Source: Marmoricola endophyticus (GTDB lineage Bacteria > Actinomycetota > Actinomycetes > Propionibacteriales > Nocardioidaceae). Taken from it: a stretch of DNA of 64,000 nucleotides. The stretch is taken from the NCBI RefSeq assembly GCF_014644415.1, contig NZ_BMKQ01000001.1, positions 982,861 to 1,046,860 on the forward strand. Reading direction: 5' to 3'. The notes beneath the pieces are model-generated. The model was not told the DNA's origin. It worked only from the letters and a program-made list of their open reading frames with translations, and did not search any database. The position numbers were made by a program, and so were the translations under genes. The first letter of the stretch is position 1. The number at the start of each line of letters is the position of its first letter. This document shows positions 17,442 to 26,444 of this stretch, in pieces.

Positions 17442-18909
17442 GGGCCGGGCGCGTGGAGGACTTCGCGGCCCAGACGCGGTTGAAGTTCGCGAGGTAGGAG
17501 GTGTACGTCCGCGGCCCCGGGTAGCGCGCCACGATGTCGTCGCTGACGAAGCCCAGCGCCGTGAAGTTCATCGACCCGGTCCACACCTGCTGGCCGCGGG
17601 TGTTGTTCCAGGTGCCGGACACGGCGACGTACTTGCTGTGGCTGTAGTCCGCGACCTTGCCCCCGCGCGACGTGGTCGAGCGGCGCATCGGGATCGGCCC
17701 GTGCCCGTGGCCCTTGGCCCGCAGGACGCGCATCACCTGCTTGCTCGCGAACGAGTAGATGATCCGGACGTCGCAACCCTGGTCGGCACGCTGACGGATC
17801 AGCTTCGCCAGCGCGACCCCGCGGTCGCCGTGCCAGGCGTACATGCTGATCCGGATGCTGGTGCGCTGCGCCGTCCGCCTCGCGGCGACGGCCTTCGACC
17901 GGGCGACCTGCTTGGCCTTCGGCATGGCCTTGATCCGGCGCGCCTGCGTCTTGGTCACCCTCGGCGCCGGACCGACGCAGGAGATCCGGTTCAGGTCGGC
18001 CGCGACGGGGTCGTTGGCGGGCGTGGTGCCGGGCCGCGGGAAGACCCAGGCGGTCAGCTTCTTCGTCACGAAGGTGGTGAACGGCGAGGGGGCGTCCAGG
18101 GTCATCTGCTCGAAGACCCCACGCAGCCGGGTGTACGTCGCCCGCCCCACGGTCACGTCCAGGTGGTTCCACTGCCCCACTGCGGCGAACCTGGTGAGGT
18201 TGGCCGAGGCGATCATCGACACGAACCCCGCGTGCCCGACCTGGCTGAACAGGTAGATCTTCGTGTGCTGGTTGCCGGCCGACCCCCGGCAGGAGCCCCG
18301 GCAGGTGCTGACGAAGCTGGTGTCGGGCGTGACCACCGTGCCGCGCGGCCGCTTGTTCAGCGCCTTCGAGAGCGTGCGGAACGGCTTGGACTTCTTCGCC
18401 TGGTACCGGTTGACGACGACCTGCACGGAGACGCCCCGGCGGTGGGCGGCCACGAGCGCCTCGGTGATGGTCGCGTCGATGAAGGTGAAGGTGCTGAGCC
18501 GGATCTCCGAGCCCGCGGGCGAGGCCTTGACCGCGGCGAGGACCTGGTTCCGGATCCGGAACCGGTCGGCGGCCCGCCTGGCCAGGGGGTAGTTGAAGTA
18601 CGTCGCGTCGTGCGGCGTCCACGCCCGCTCCTGGGCCAGCTTCCGCGCCGCCGCTGCCTTGCGCACGGCCGCGGCCCTGGCCGCCTTCGCTGCGCGAGCG
18701 GCACGCTTCTGGGCCGCCTTCTGCCGAGCAACCTTCTTCTGGGCCGCCTTCTGCTGGGCGGCCTTCTGCTTCGCCGGGCCGGGCTGCTTCGCCTGGACGA
18801 CGGCGGCAGGGCTCGCTGCGGTGGCCGTACCGGCGAGGACCAGCTCACCGCCCAGCAGCCCGAGTACGACGGCCGCAACGGCGGCGAGGCGTCCGAGACG
18901 AGTGCTCAC
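17434..18909 (-). CDS. Secreted phospholipase D-like (HKD) protein
   Basis: 491 aa. A signal peptide covers about residues 1-31 (hydrophobic core, TATAAS end). A region to about residue 95 is rich in Ala/Lys/Arg. Two PLD half-sites follow: HTK at 215-217 with a downstream SANL (N-terminal HxK-type site) and HSK at 424-426 with GSMNFT (C-terminal site). These match the HxK(x)4D layout loosely: His and Lys are present, the Asp is not obvious, so activity is uncertain. The enzyme would act outside the cell on phosphodiesters (lipid or nucleic acid). GTG 18909 follows a TAGTTT box by 8 bases and has no ribosome site. It heads the overlapping trio and lies 61 bases after pgsA. Confidence 0.82.
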   Translation of the reverse strand: MSTRLGRLAAVAAVVLGLLGGELVLAGTATAASPAAVVQAKQPGPAKQKAAQQKAAQKKVARQKAAQKRAARAAKAARAAAVRKAAAARKLAQERAWTPHDATYFNYPLARRAADRFRIRNQVLAAVKASPAGSEIRLSTFTFIDATITEALVAAHRRGVSVQVVVNRYQAKKSKPFRTLSKALNKRPRGTVVTPDTSFVSTCRGSCRGSAGNQHTKIYLFSQVGHAGFVSMIASANLTRFAAVGQWNHLDVTVGRATYTRLRGVFEQMTLDAPSPFTTFVTKKLTAWVFPRPGTTPANDPVAADLNRISCVGPAPRVTKTQARRIKAMPKAKQVARSKAVAARRTAQRTSIRISMYAWHGDRGVALAKLIRQRADQGCDVRIIYSFASKQVMRVLRAKGHGHGPIPMRRSTTSRGGKVADYSHSKYVAVSGTWNNTRGQQVWTGSMNFTALGFVSDDIVARYPGPRTYTSYLANFNRVWAAKSSTRPARA

Positions 18910-18953
18910 GGGCAGCGAAACTAGCCCGCCGACCGCCGGATCGGACGCAGGCG

Positions 18954-18980
18954 CGCTGTGACTGATGTGACTAGTGTGAC
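18954..18980 (-). promoter_or_regulatory. Three tandem 9-bp GTCACA repeats (MtrA-box-like)
   Basis: On the minus strand GTCACACTA, GTCACATCA and GTCACAGCG follow each other without a gap (18980-18954). The last unit equals the GTCACAgcg motif reported for mycobacterial MtrA. The array covers the pgsA stop codon and ends 45 bases before the PLD start. See also 1871-1912. Confidence 0.5.
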
Positions 18981-19615
18981 TGCCGAGACTGGGCGTCCCG
19001 CTCCGCACGGCGCTCCCTGGTCTGGGTGACGGCGTCGCGGGCGAACTCGTAGCCGGAGGTGATGGTGAGCACCACGGCCACCGCCAGCAGCGCCACGGCG
19101 ATCCCCGACAGGACCAGACCGGGGACCCGCCAGACGCCGGAGAGCTCGGCGAACGGCGCGATGAACATCCCGAGCGCCAGCGACTGCGCGACGGTCTTGA
19201 CCTTGCCGCTCTGCCGCGCCGCGATGACGACGTGCTTGGCCACGGAGAGCCGGGCCAGCGTCACCGACCACTCCCGCACCAGGACGACGACGGCGACCAC
19301 CCACCACAGCCAGGCGGGAAGCACCGGGTGGATGATCGCGAGGCCGACGAAGGCCATGCCGGTGATCGCCTTGTCCGCGATCGGGTCTGCGATCTTGCCG
19401 AAGTCCGTCACCAGGCCGTGCTTGCGGGCCAGGTCGCCGTCGATCTTGTCCGTGAGCATCGCCAGCGCGAAGAGCAGCCAGGCCACCCAGCGCCAGAGGA
19501 GGTCCTCGCCACCGTCGTAGAGCAGCGCCCACGCGAAGAACGGCACCATCACGATGCGCAGCGTGGTCAGCGCGTTGGGGACGTTCCAGTTGCTCGTACC
19601 GGACGTCTCGCTCAT
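18971..19615 (-). CDS. pgsA: CDP-diacylglycerol--glycerol-3-phosphate 3-phosphatidyltransferase
   Basis: Membrane enzyme of phosphatidylglycerol synthesis: CDP-diacylglycerol + glycerol-3-phosphate to PG-phosphate. 214 aa with about five helices. The CDP-alcohol phosphotransferase motif D-x2-DG-x2-AR-x8-G-x3-D-x3-D is complete: Asp56, Asp59, Gly60, Ala63, Arg64, Gly73, Asp77, Asp81. The ATG overlaps the rimO stop (ATGA), so it is coupled to rimO; the pair rimO-pgsA is common in actinobacteria. A related phosphatidylinositol-phosphate synthase is a remote alternative, but the neighbour and the N-terminal [11 protein letters not shown] favour PgsA. Confidence 0.92.
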   Translation of the reverse strand: MSETSGTSNWNVPNALTTLRIVMVPFFAWALLYDGGEDLLWRWVAWLLFALAMLTDKIDGDLARKHGLVTDFGKIADPIADKAITGMAFVGLAIIHPVLPAWLWWVVAVVVLVREWSVTLARLSVAKHVVIAARQSGKVKTVAQSLALGMFIAPFAELSGVWRVPGLVLSGIAVALLAVAVVLTITSGYEFARDAVTQTRERRAERDAQSRQSH

Positions 19616-21060
19616 CGCGGCGAACCCGTCGGGACGGCGACCAGGTCGGCGCCCTCGGACCCGACCACCCGGGCCGGCACCAGGTCGCCCACGCTCAGCG
19701 TGTCGACCAGGTCGGTGAGCACCGTCGTGCCGTCGACCTCCGGACCCTGGTGGGCCGCCCTGCCCTCGACCTCGTCGTCGACCGTCTCGACCAGCACGAG
19801 CACATCCTCGCCGATCCGTTCCTCGGCCCGCTGCGCGGTGAGCTGCTCGACCAGGTCGGTGACGTGGGCGACCCGGTCGGCGACCTCGTCGGGGTCGACC
19901 TTGCCGTCGTACGAGGCCGCCTCGGTGCCGTCCTCGTCGGAGTAGCCGAACACCCCGCACACGTCGAGACGGGCCTCGACCAGGAAGTCGCACAGCGTCG
20001 CGACGTCGTCCTCGGTCTCCCCCGGGAAGCCGACGATGACGTTGGCGCGCACCCCGGCCTCGGGGGCCAGCGCACGCACCTGCCCGAGAAGCCCGAGGAA
20101 CGACTCGGGGTCGCCGAAGCGGCGCATCCGCCGCAGGAGCGGGCCGGAGGCGTGCTGGAAGGACAGGTCGAAGTACGGCGCCACGCCCTCGGTGCCCGCG
20201 ATCGCGGCCAGCAGCTCCGGGCGGGTCTCGGCCGGCTGGAGGTACGACACGCGCACCCGCTCCACGCCGTCGACCGCGGCCAGCTCGGGCAGCAGCCGCT
20301 CGAGCAGGCGCAGGTCGCCGAGGTCCTTGCCGTACGACGTGGAGTTCTCGCTGACCAGGAAGAGCTCGCGCGCACCGTGCTCGCCGAGCCAGCGCGCCTC
20401 GTCGAGCACGTCGGTCGGGCGGCGGGAGACGAACGAGCCCCGGAAGCGCGGGATGGCGCAGAAGGCGCACCGCCGGTCGCAGCCCGACGCCAGCTTCAGC
20501 GGTGCCATCGGGCCGCCGTCGAGCCGGCGGCGTACGACCCGGGGGCCGGTCGCGGGCCCGCCCACGCCGACCGTGGTCGGGTCGGTGCCGTGCCCGGGCA
20601 GGACCACACCGGCAGAGGACCGCTCGACCGGCGAGATCGGGAGCAGCGCGCGCCGGTCGCCCGGCGTGTGCGCCTGGTGGGTCTCCCCCGCGACGATCGC
20701 CCGCAGCCGCGCACCGATGTCGGGGTAGTCGTCGAAGCCCAGCACCGCGTCGGCCTCGGGCAGCGAGTCGGCCAGCTCCGAGCCGTACCGCTCGGCCAGG
20801 CAGCCGACGGCGACGACCGACGTCGCCGAGCCGTCCACCTTGAGGTCGGCGGCGGCGAGCAGCGTGTCGACGGAGTCCTTCTTGGCCTGCTCGACGAAGC
20901 CGCAGGTGTTGACGAGCACGGTCTCGGCGTCGGCCGGCTCGTCCACGAGGGTGAACCCGTCGGCCTCGAGGCGGCCGGCCAGCTCCTCGGAGTCGACCTC
21001 GTTGCGGGCACACCCGAGGGTCACGAGGGCGACGGTCCGGGGCAGGGTCTGGTCAGTCAT
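19612..21060 (-). CDS. rimO: Ribosomal protein uS12 methylthiotransferase
   Basis: Radical-SAM enzyme that adds a methylthio group to an Asp of ribosomal protein S12. 482 aa: N-terminal UPF0004 domain with three cluster cysteines (Cys17 in TLGCARN, Cys53 in NTCGF, Cys87 in VGCLAE), radical-SAM triad C-x3-C-x2-C at 194, 198 and 201, and a C-terminal TRAM domain (about 415-480). The NVDSE-type motif (NEVDSEE) separates RimO from MiaB. It starts at ATG 21060 about 70 bases after the RodZ-like gene and overlaps pgsA. Confidence 0.93.
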   Translation of the reverse strand: MTDQTLPRTVALVTLGCARNEVDSEELAGRLEADGFTLVDEPADAETVLVNTCGFVEQAKKDSVDTLLAAADLKVDGSATSVVAVGCLAERYGSELADSLPEADAVLGFDDYPDIGARLRAIVAGETHQAHTPGDRRALLPISPVERSSAGVVLPGHGTDPTTVGVGGPATGPRVVRRRLDGGPMAPLKLASGCDRRCAFCAIPRFRGSFVSRRPTDVLDEARWLGEHGARELFLVSENSTSYGKDLGDLRLLERLLPELAAVDGVERVRVSYLQPAETRPELLAAIAGTEGVAPYFDLSFQHASGPLLRRMRRFGDPESFLGLLGQVRALAPEAGVRANVIVGFPGETEDDVATLCDFLVEARLDVCGVFGYSDEDGTEAASYDGKVDPDEVADRVAHVTDLVEQLTAQRAEERIGEDVLVLVETVDDEVEGRAAHQGPEVDGTTVLTDLVDTLSVGDLVPARVVGSEGADLVAVPTGSPR

Positions 21061-21130
21061 GATCGTCTCCGATCATCCCTCACCGACGGGCTCCACTCCA
21101 GCCGAGGGCCCCGAGTGCACGGCGGGCCCG

Positions 21131-22705
21131 TCAGCCGAGGGTGGTCGCGGTCGCGCCGACGGTGCGCTCGGCGCCGGCACGCGCCCACCCGGCGTCGCGC
21201 TTGCTCACGCGTACGACGTCGGCGTCCGCCGCGACGACCGTCAGCGGGCCCGTGCCCTTCACCCTCTCCGGGTGGCCCGGGGAGACCCGGCCCTGGTGGA
21301 CCACCCTGCCCGTGGTGTCCCGGACGGTGACGCGGGTGGCCCGGTCGGGAGTACGGATCAGCAGCCGGGTCGTGCCGTCGGCCTGCGCTGCGAGCTGCGC
21401 GGACTCGTCGCCGCGCGGGCTCTGAGCCTCCTCCCCGCCGGCGGTCGCGAACCGGGCGACGCTCCAGGCGAGCACGAGGCAGAGCGCGACCGCGGCCACC
21501 ACGGACCAGCGAGGGCCCTGCAGCGTGGCCTGCACCGCCTGGCGAACCCGGGCGAGGAACCCCGTCGCCGCGCCACCACGGGCGTGGAGGACGGTGCTCG
21601 CGCTGACCGGCTCGTGGGCGTACGCCGCGTCGAAGTCGGCGACGAGCTCCGCGGCGTCCAGGCCGAGGACGCCGGCGATCGTCCGCAGGTGGCCGCGGGC
21701 GTAGAAGTCGCCGCCGCACGGGTCGAAGTCCTCGTTCTCGATCGCCTCGATGACGTGCTCGCGGATCCGGGTGCGGCCGCTGACCTGCGCCACGCCGAGG
21801 CCGACCCGCTCGCGTGCCTCCCGCACACGAGGGCCGATCAGGGGGACCACCTCGGGCTCGAAGTCCTCGAGCACCTCGTCGGCCGCCTCGTGGTCGGCGC
21901 CGATCCGGGTCGCGGCCGCCAGCCGGACGCGTACCGACCCCAGCGTGCTCCGGGTCGTCGCCAGCCGTCCGCCCGCGGACACGGAGGTCTCGTCGTACGC
22001 CTCCTGGTCGAAGGGCTCGTCGAGCGCCTCGGCGGGCGTGCCCCGGTCGTCCCTGTCGTCACGGACGTCGCGGCCGTCATGACCGTCGCGCTCGTCGACG
22101 TCGTCGCCCGGACCGTCCGCGTCTCGACGCTGCATCAGCCCGGCCACCTCCACGACGCGGGCCCGGCCCGCGGCCAGGTCGGTCAGGTCGGCCACGAGCT
22201 CGCCGTGGCTGCTGATCGCGGTGGTCATGCCCAGGGGGACGACGAGCGGGCCGCCGTACACCTGCCGGCTCAGCCGCAGGTCGCGCACCGCCCGCGCGTC
22301 GAGGTCGGCGAAGGCGGACTCGGGGTCGAGCGGCTCGACCAGGAGACGGCCGTCGTGCAGCAGCGAGGTGCGCGGCTCGACGACGACCTCCCGGACCTCG
22401 GCCCACGGCAGTCCGCGCCACGTGCCGCCGAGACGGACCCGGACGCCGAGGTCGTCGGCGACCAGGAGCGGGGTACGGGCGTCACGCACGGTGAGTGCCT
22501 GGTGCACGGCGAGCGCGAGGAGCAGCACCGCCGGCACCCAGGCGCCGAGGCCACCGCCGCCCACGGCACGGACGAGGTAGCCCACACCGAGGAGCAGCGA
22601 GACGACGAGCACGCCGAGGGCGAGCGCGCCGTTGCGGCGCACCGTCACCTCCGACGTCGTGGTGCCGCGGTCGGGGCGGTCGAGGTCGGTCATGTCCGGG
22701 TTCAC
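21131..22705 (-). CDS. RodZ-like HTH membrane protein with extra N-terminal domain
   Basis: 524 aa. Order: two membrane helices (about 25-71), a beta-rich PH-like segment (about 78-190), an acidic low-complexity region with DD/DR repeats, an HTH_25/RodZ-type helix-turn-helix (about 290-355, with VREARERVGLGVAQVSGRTRI), one membrane helix near 395-415 and a C-terminal beta domain like DUF4115. RodZ links the MreB cytoskeleton to the wall machinery; HTH-TM-DUF4115 proteins downstream of ftsK are usual in actinobacteria. The N-terminal two-helix plus PH-like half is unusual for RodZ and may be a fusion. GTG 22705 overlaps the ftsK stop (GTGA) and has AGGGGG upstream. Confidence 0.8.
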   Translation of the reverse strand: MNPDMTDLDRPDRGTTTSEVTVRRNGALALGVLVVSLLLGVGYLVRAVGGGGLGAWVPAVLLLALAVHQALTVRDARTPLLVADDLGVRVRLGGTWRGLPWAEVREVVVEPRTSLLHDGRLLVEPLDPESAFADLDARAVRDLRLSRQVYGGPLVVPLGMTTAISSHGELVADLTDLAAGRARVVEVAGLMQRRDADGPGDDVDERDGHDGRDVRDDRDDRGTPAEALDEPFDQEAYDETSVSAGGRLATTRSTLGSVRVRLAAATRIGADHEAADEVLEDFEPEVVPLIGPRVREARERVGLGVAQVSGRTRIREHVIEAIENEDFDPCGGDFYARGHLRTIAGVLGLDAAELVADFDAAYAHEPVSASTVLHARGGAATGFLARVRQAVQATLQGPRWSVVAAVALCLVLAWSVARFATAGGEEAQSPRGDESAQLAAQADGTTRLLIRTPDRATRVTVRDTTGRVVHQGRVSPGHPERVKGTGPLTVVAADADVVRVSKRDAGWARAGAERTVGATATTLG

Positions 22706-25269
22706 TGTTCCCCCTGGAGGGTCGCGATCACGTCGTCGAGATCGTCGGGCTTGATGAGGACGTCACGGGCCTTGGACCCCTCGCTCGGGCCGACGATGCC
22801 GCGGCTCTCGAGGATGTCCATCAGTCGGCCGGCCTTGGCGAAGCCGACCCGGAGCTTGCGCTGCAGCATCGAGGTGGACCCGAACTGCGTGGACACGACC
22901 AGCTCGACGGCCTGGACCACGAGCTCGAGGTCGTCGCCGATGTCGTCGTCGAGCACACGCTCCGACTGCTGCGGGACGGTGACGTCCTCGCGGTACGTCG
23001 GCTGGAGCTGGTCGGTGCAGTGCTTGACCACACCGGCGATCTCGCCCTCGCCGACCCAGGAGCCCTGGACCCGGACCGGCTTGCTCGCGCCCATCGGCAG
23101 GAACAGCCCGTCACCCTGGCCGACCAGCTTCTCCGCACCCGGCTGGTCGAGGATGACCCGGCTGTCGCCGAGGCTCGAGGTGGCGAACGCGAGCCGCGAG
23201 GGCACGTTGGCCTTGATCAGCCCGGTGACCACGTCGACGCTCGGCCGCTGGGTGGCGAGCACCAGGTGGATGCCGGCGGCACGTGCCAGCTGGGTGATCC
23301 GGACGACCGAGTCCTCCACGTCGCGCGGGGAGACCATCATCAGGTCGGCGAGCTCGTCGACGATCACGAGCAGGTACGGGTACGGCGCCAGCGTGCGCTC
23401 GCTGCCCGGCGGCACGGTGACCTTGCCGGCGCGCACCGCCTTGTTGAAGTCGTCGATGTGACGGAACCCGAAGGCGGCGAGGTCGTCGTAGCGCATGTCC
23501 ATCTCGCGCACGACCCACTGCAGCGCCTCGGCAGCCTTCTTGGGGTTGGTGATGATCGGGGTGATCAGGTGCGGGACGCCCTCGTAGGCGTTCAGCTCGA
23601 CCCGCTTGGGGTCGACCATGATCATCCGCACCTCGTCGGGCGTCGCCCGCATCAGCACGGAGGTGATCATCGAGTTGATGAAGGACGACTTGCCGGAGCC
23701 GGTGGCGCCGGCGACGAGCAGGTGCGGCATCTTCGCGAGGTTGGCGCACACGAACCCGCCCTCGACGTCCTTGCCGAGCCCGACGACCATCGGGTGGTGG
23801 TCGTTGCGCGCGACGCTGGAGCGCAGCACGTCGCCGAGGGAGACGATCTCCTTGTCGGTGTTCGGGATCTCCACCCCGATCGCGGACTTGCCGGGGATCG
23901 GGCTGAGGATCCGTACGTCGGCCGAGGCCACCGCGTAGGCGATGTTCTTGCTCAGCGCGGTGATCTTCTCGACCTTGACCCCGGCGCCGAGCTCGACCTC
24001 GTAGCGGGTGACCGTCGGGCCGCGGGTGTACCCGGAGACCTTGGCGTCGACGCCGAACTCCTCGAGCACCTGGGTCAGCCGGTCGACGACGTCGTCGGAG
24101 GCCTTGGTCCGCGGCTTGTGCGCGGTCCCGGCCTTGAGGGCGTCGCCGCCGGGCAGGGTGTAGGTGATGTCGCCGGACAGGGTCAGCTGCTCCGCGCGCG
24201 CAGGCAGCTGCTCGTGCGGCGGCGGCACCAGCTCGGGGGTCGGGGTCGGGTCGATGACCGCGGCGGGGCCGGGATCGACCGCCGGCTCCGGCTCGGGGTC
24301 CGGCTTGGGCTTCGAGCGCGTCCTCTTGGGGGCGGGGGCCTCCTCCAGCACCGGGGTGTCGTACGCCGGGTCGCCCATCTCGGGGTCGAACACCTCGTCC
24401 GCGCCGCTGCCCCTGCGCCTGCGGGGCTTCGCCGGCGGGGTCTCCTCGACCGCTGCGTCGGCCTCGTCGTCGTACGCCGTGCGGCCGAGGAGGCGGTCGC
24501 GCCCCTCCTTCAGCCGGTCCGGGATCCGGTAGACCGGCGTCGCCGTCACCACGAGCACGCCGAAGGCCGCGACGAGGGTGAGCAGGCAGACCGCGATGAC
24601 GTCGCTGCCCAGCAGGTCGGTCAGGACCTTGTCGACGAGGAAGCCGACCACGCCACCGCCGTCGCGCAACGGGGAGATGTCGCCGTCCGCGGGCTGCGGC
24701 GAGCCCTTCGCCGACTGCACGATGCCGAGGACGCCGATGCTCAGCGCCCCCCAGCCGATCAGCTGGCGCCCGGCCGGGCCGTTGTGCTCGGGGTCGCGCA
24801 GGTTGCGCCAGGCGATGACCGCGAGGACGAGCGGGACCGCCCAGGCGAGTGCGCCGACGGCGCCCTCGACCAGCGCGCGGACGCCACCGCCGAGGCTGCC
24901 GGCCAGACCGAACCAGGTGCTCCCCGCGACCACCACGGCGAGCCCGACGAGGAACAGCCCGACGCCGTCTCGGCGGTGCTCGGGCTCCAGCTCACCGGCC
25001 GAGGCACCGACCTTGCGGACGCCCGACCCGAAGGCGTGGGCGGTGCTCACCCAGACGGACCCGACGCCGCTGCCGAGCGCGGTGAACAGCCGCGCGACGG
25101 GGCTCGGGCCGCTGCGGACGGCCCTGGGGGCAGGACGGGCCGGACGGCGCGACTTCGCTGCCGTGCCGGTCTTCTTCTTCCCCGTCGTACGGCCTCGCGA
25201 GCCCGCGCCACTCTTGCTCGTGGTGGACCGGGATCGCGACGCCGCCGGGGAAGACGTACGGGTCGCCAT
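22702..25269 (-). CDS. ftsK: DNA translocase FtsK/SpoIIIE
   Basis: Septum-bound DNA pump that clears chromosomes from the division site, 855 aa. N-terminal basic tail, four membrane helices (about 60-230), Pro-rich acidic linker (about 240-380), then the alpha/beta ATPase motor with Walker A GATGSGKSS (Lys527) and a Walker B region followed by ARAAGIHLVLATQRPSVDV, and a C-terminal winged gamma domain (about 790-850) that reads KOPS-type sequences. ATG 25269 is preceded by TAGGTT (25282-25277) with a 7-base gap, so it is probably leaderless. It is first of a chain ftsK - RodZ-like - rimO - pgsA. Confidence 0.95.
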   Translation of the reverse strand: MATRTSSPAASRSRSTTSKSGAGSRGRTTGKKKTGTAAKSRRPARPAPRAVRSGPSPVARLFTALGSGVGSVWVSTAHAFGSGVRKVGASAGELEPEHRRDGVGLFLVGLAVVVAGSTWFGLAGSLGGGVRALVEGAVGALAWAVPLVLAVIAWRNLRDPEHNGPAGRQLIGWGALSIGVLGIVQSAKGSPQPADGDISPLRDGGGVVGFLVDKVLTDLLGSDVIAVCLLTLVAAFGVLVVTATPVYRIPDRLKEGRDRLLGRTAYDDEADAAVEETPPAKPRRRRGSGADEVFDPEMGDPAYDTPVLEEAPAPKRTRSKPKPDPEPEPAVDPGPAAVIDPTPTPELVPPPHEQLPARAEQLTLSGDITYTLPGGDALKAGTAHKPRTKASDDVVDRLTQVLEEFGVDAKVSGYTRGPTVTRYEVELGAGVKVEKITALSKNIAYAVASADVRILSPIPGKSAIGVEIPNTDKEIVSLGDVLRSSVARNDHHPMVVGLGKDVEGGFVCANLAKMPHLLVAGATGSGKSSFINSMITSVLMRATPDEVRMIMVDPKRVELNAYEGVPHLITPIITNPKKAAEALQWVVREMDMRYDDLAAFGFRHIDDFNKAVRAGKVTVPPGSERTLAPYPYLLVIVDELADLMMVSPRDVEDSVVRITQLARAAGIHLVLATQRPSVDVVTGLIKANVPSRLAFATSSLGDSRVILDQPGAEKLVGQGDGLFLPMGASKPVRVQGSWVGEGEIAGVVKHCTDQLQPTYREDVTVPQQSERVLDDDIGDDLELVVQAVELVVSTQFGSTSMLQRKLRVGFAKAGRLMDILESRGIVGPSEGSKARDVLIKPDDLDDVIATLQGEQ

Positions 25270-25401
25270 GCCACGCAACCTACGTCAGCGCCACTTCTGC
25301 ACCACGTGTCACACGCCGAACAGCAATCACAGATGTCGCGGACGTCGACCGCATCCTCGCGCGGGTGCCGGCGCGACCCACCGGGCTGAGAGAATCGACA
25401 C

Positions 25402-25833
25402 GTGACCCCGCGCGACAGGCACCTGATGGACCCGGCGGTCCTGCGCGCGAACTACGAGCGGGCCGAGCGCGCCCGCGAGCAGGCTCGGCGCGAGGGACGA
25501 CCGGTGAGCACGCGCGGCGAGACGGTGTACGTCACGGACCGGCCGCCGTCCGACCGGCCGGGCATGGCGCTGGAGACGGTGCGCCGGATCGTCATCGCCG
25601 CGCTCGTCGTCACCACGCTGGTCCACCTCACCGGCGGCTTCGTGGTGGCCGGGCTGGTCGCCGACGACCGTCCCGCCCGGATCGGGCTGGAGGTCATGGC
25701 GAGCGTCACCGGCGTGCTCACCGTGGTCTCCGCGCTGCTGGTCTTCCGGTACGACCTGCGCTCGCGGGCCGCCCTGTGGCTCCCGCTCGGGCTCGTGCCC
25801 GGTCTCCTCGGCCTCTGGCTCACCCTGCAGTAG
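25402..25833 (+). CDS. Membrane protein of unknown function
   Basis: 143 aa, family not recognised. A charged N-terminal half (to about residue 55, Arg/Glu-rich) is followed by three hydrophobic helices: about 60-83, 95-115 and 122-142. GTG 25402 has a GAGAAT box (25390-25395) 6 bases upstream, suggesting a leaderless message divergent from ftsK. The 3' end overlaps the convergent TIGR03086-type gene by 14 bp. Confidence 0.7.
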   Translation: MTPRDRHLMDPAVLRANYERAERAREQARREGRPVSTRGETVYVTDRPPSDRPGMALETVRRIVIAALVVTTLVHLTGGFVVAGLVADDRPARIGLEVMASVTGVLTVVSALLVFRYDLRSRAALWLPLGLVPGLLGLWLTLQ

Positions 25834-26401
25834 CCGACCAGCCGGGGTCCCGGCCCGTCAGCGCCAGCAGCGCGGTCTCGGCGTCCGCGTCCGACGGCAC
25901 CTCGACGGCCGGCCCGAACAGGCCGGGCACACCGTCGGGCGCCTGCTGGCTCACGGCTCGTGCGAAGGCGAGGGCACCCGCGACCGCAGCCGGGTCGAGC
26001 GAGCAGTCCTGCCCGGTCGCGCGGGCGAGGTCCCAGGTGTGCACGACCACCTCGTCCAGGGCGGTCGCCGCGCACTCGGCTCCGGACTGCTCCACCCCCG
26101 CGATCCGCGTGCGCCCCTCCCACGCGTCGCCGTCGCGCCAGGCGGCGGCCAGCGTCTCGAGCTCGGCGGCGATCGCCTCGCGCCACCCGGCGTCCAGGTT
26201 CGTACCGTCGGGCTCGGGCGGGTCGTCGTCCAGGTCCTGCTTGCGTGCAGCGGCGGTGAAGCCGCGGGCGCAGCCCTGCACGTGGTCCACCAGGTCGGCG
26301 ACGTCCCACCCGGGGCACGGCGTCGGCAGCGACAGCTGGTCGTCCCGTACGCCGGCGACGACGCGTGCGAGCTCGGTCGTGGCGGTCGCGAAGTCGATCA
26401 T
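25820..26401 (-). CDS. TIGR03086/DinB-like metal-binding protein
   Basis: 193 aa, of the actinobacterial group related to mycothiol-dependent maleylpyruvate isomerase (DinB four-helix fold). The signature LPTPCPGWDVADLVDHV (about 25-41) supplies a first metal histidine at 40, and a DEVVVHTWDLARATG segment near 115-129 supplies others. The members bind a metal and probably use mycothiol; the substrate here is unknown. ATG 26401 with AGGGA a few bases upstream. It lies 43 bases after the RNase J stop side and converges on the small membrane protein gene. Confidence 0.82.
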   Translation of the reverse strand: MIDFATATTELARVVAGVRDDQLSLPTPCPGWDVADLVDHVQGCARGFTAAARKQDLDDDPPEPDGTNLDAGWREAIAAELETLAAAWRDGDAWEGRTRIAGVEQSGAECAATALDEVVVHTWDLARATGQDCSLDPAAVAGALAFARAVSQQAPDGVPGLFGPAVEVPSDADAETALLALTGRDPGWSATAG

Positions 26402-26444
26402 GTCCCTACCGACCCGCGCCGCCGCGCGAACTCATCGGTCGGGC

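Noticed and set aside
18640-18800. Ala/Lys repeat DNA as a minisatellite
   Set aside because: Coding sequence of the low-complexity region after the signal peptide of the PLD-like protein.
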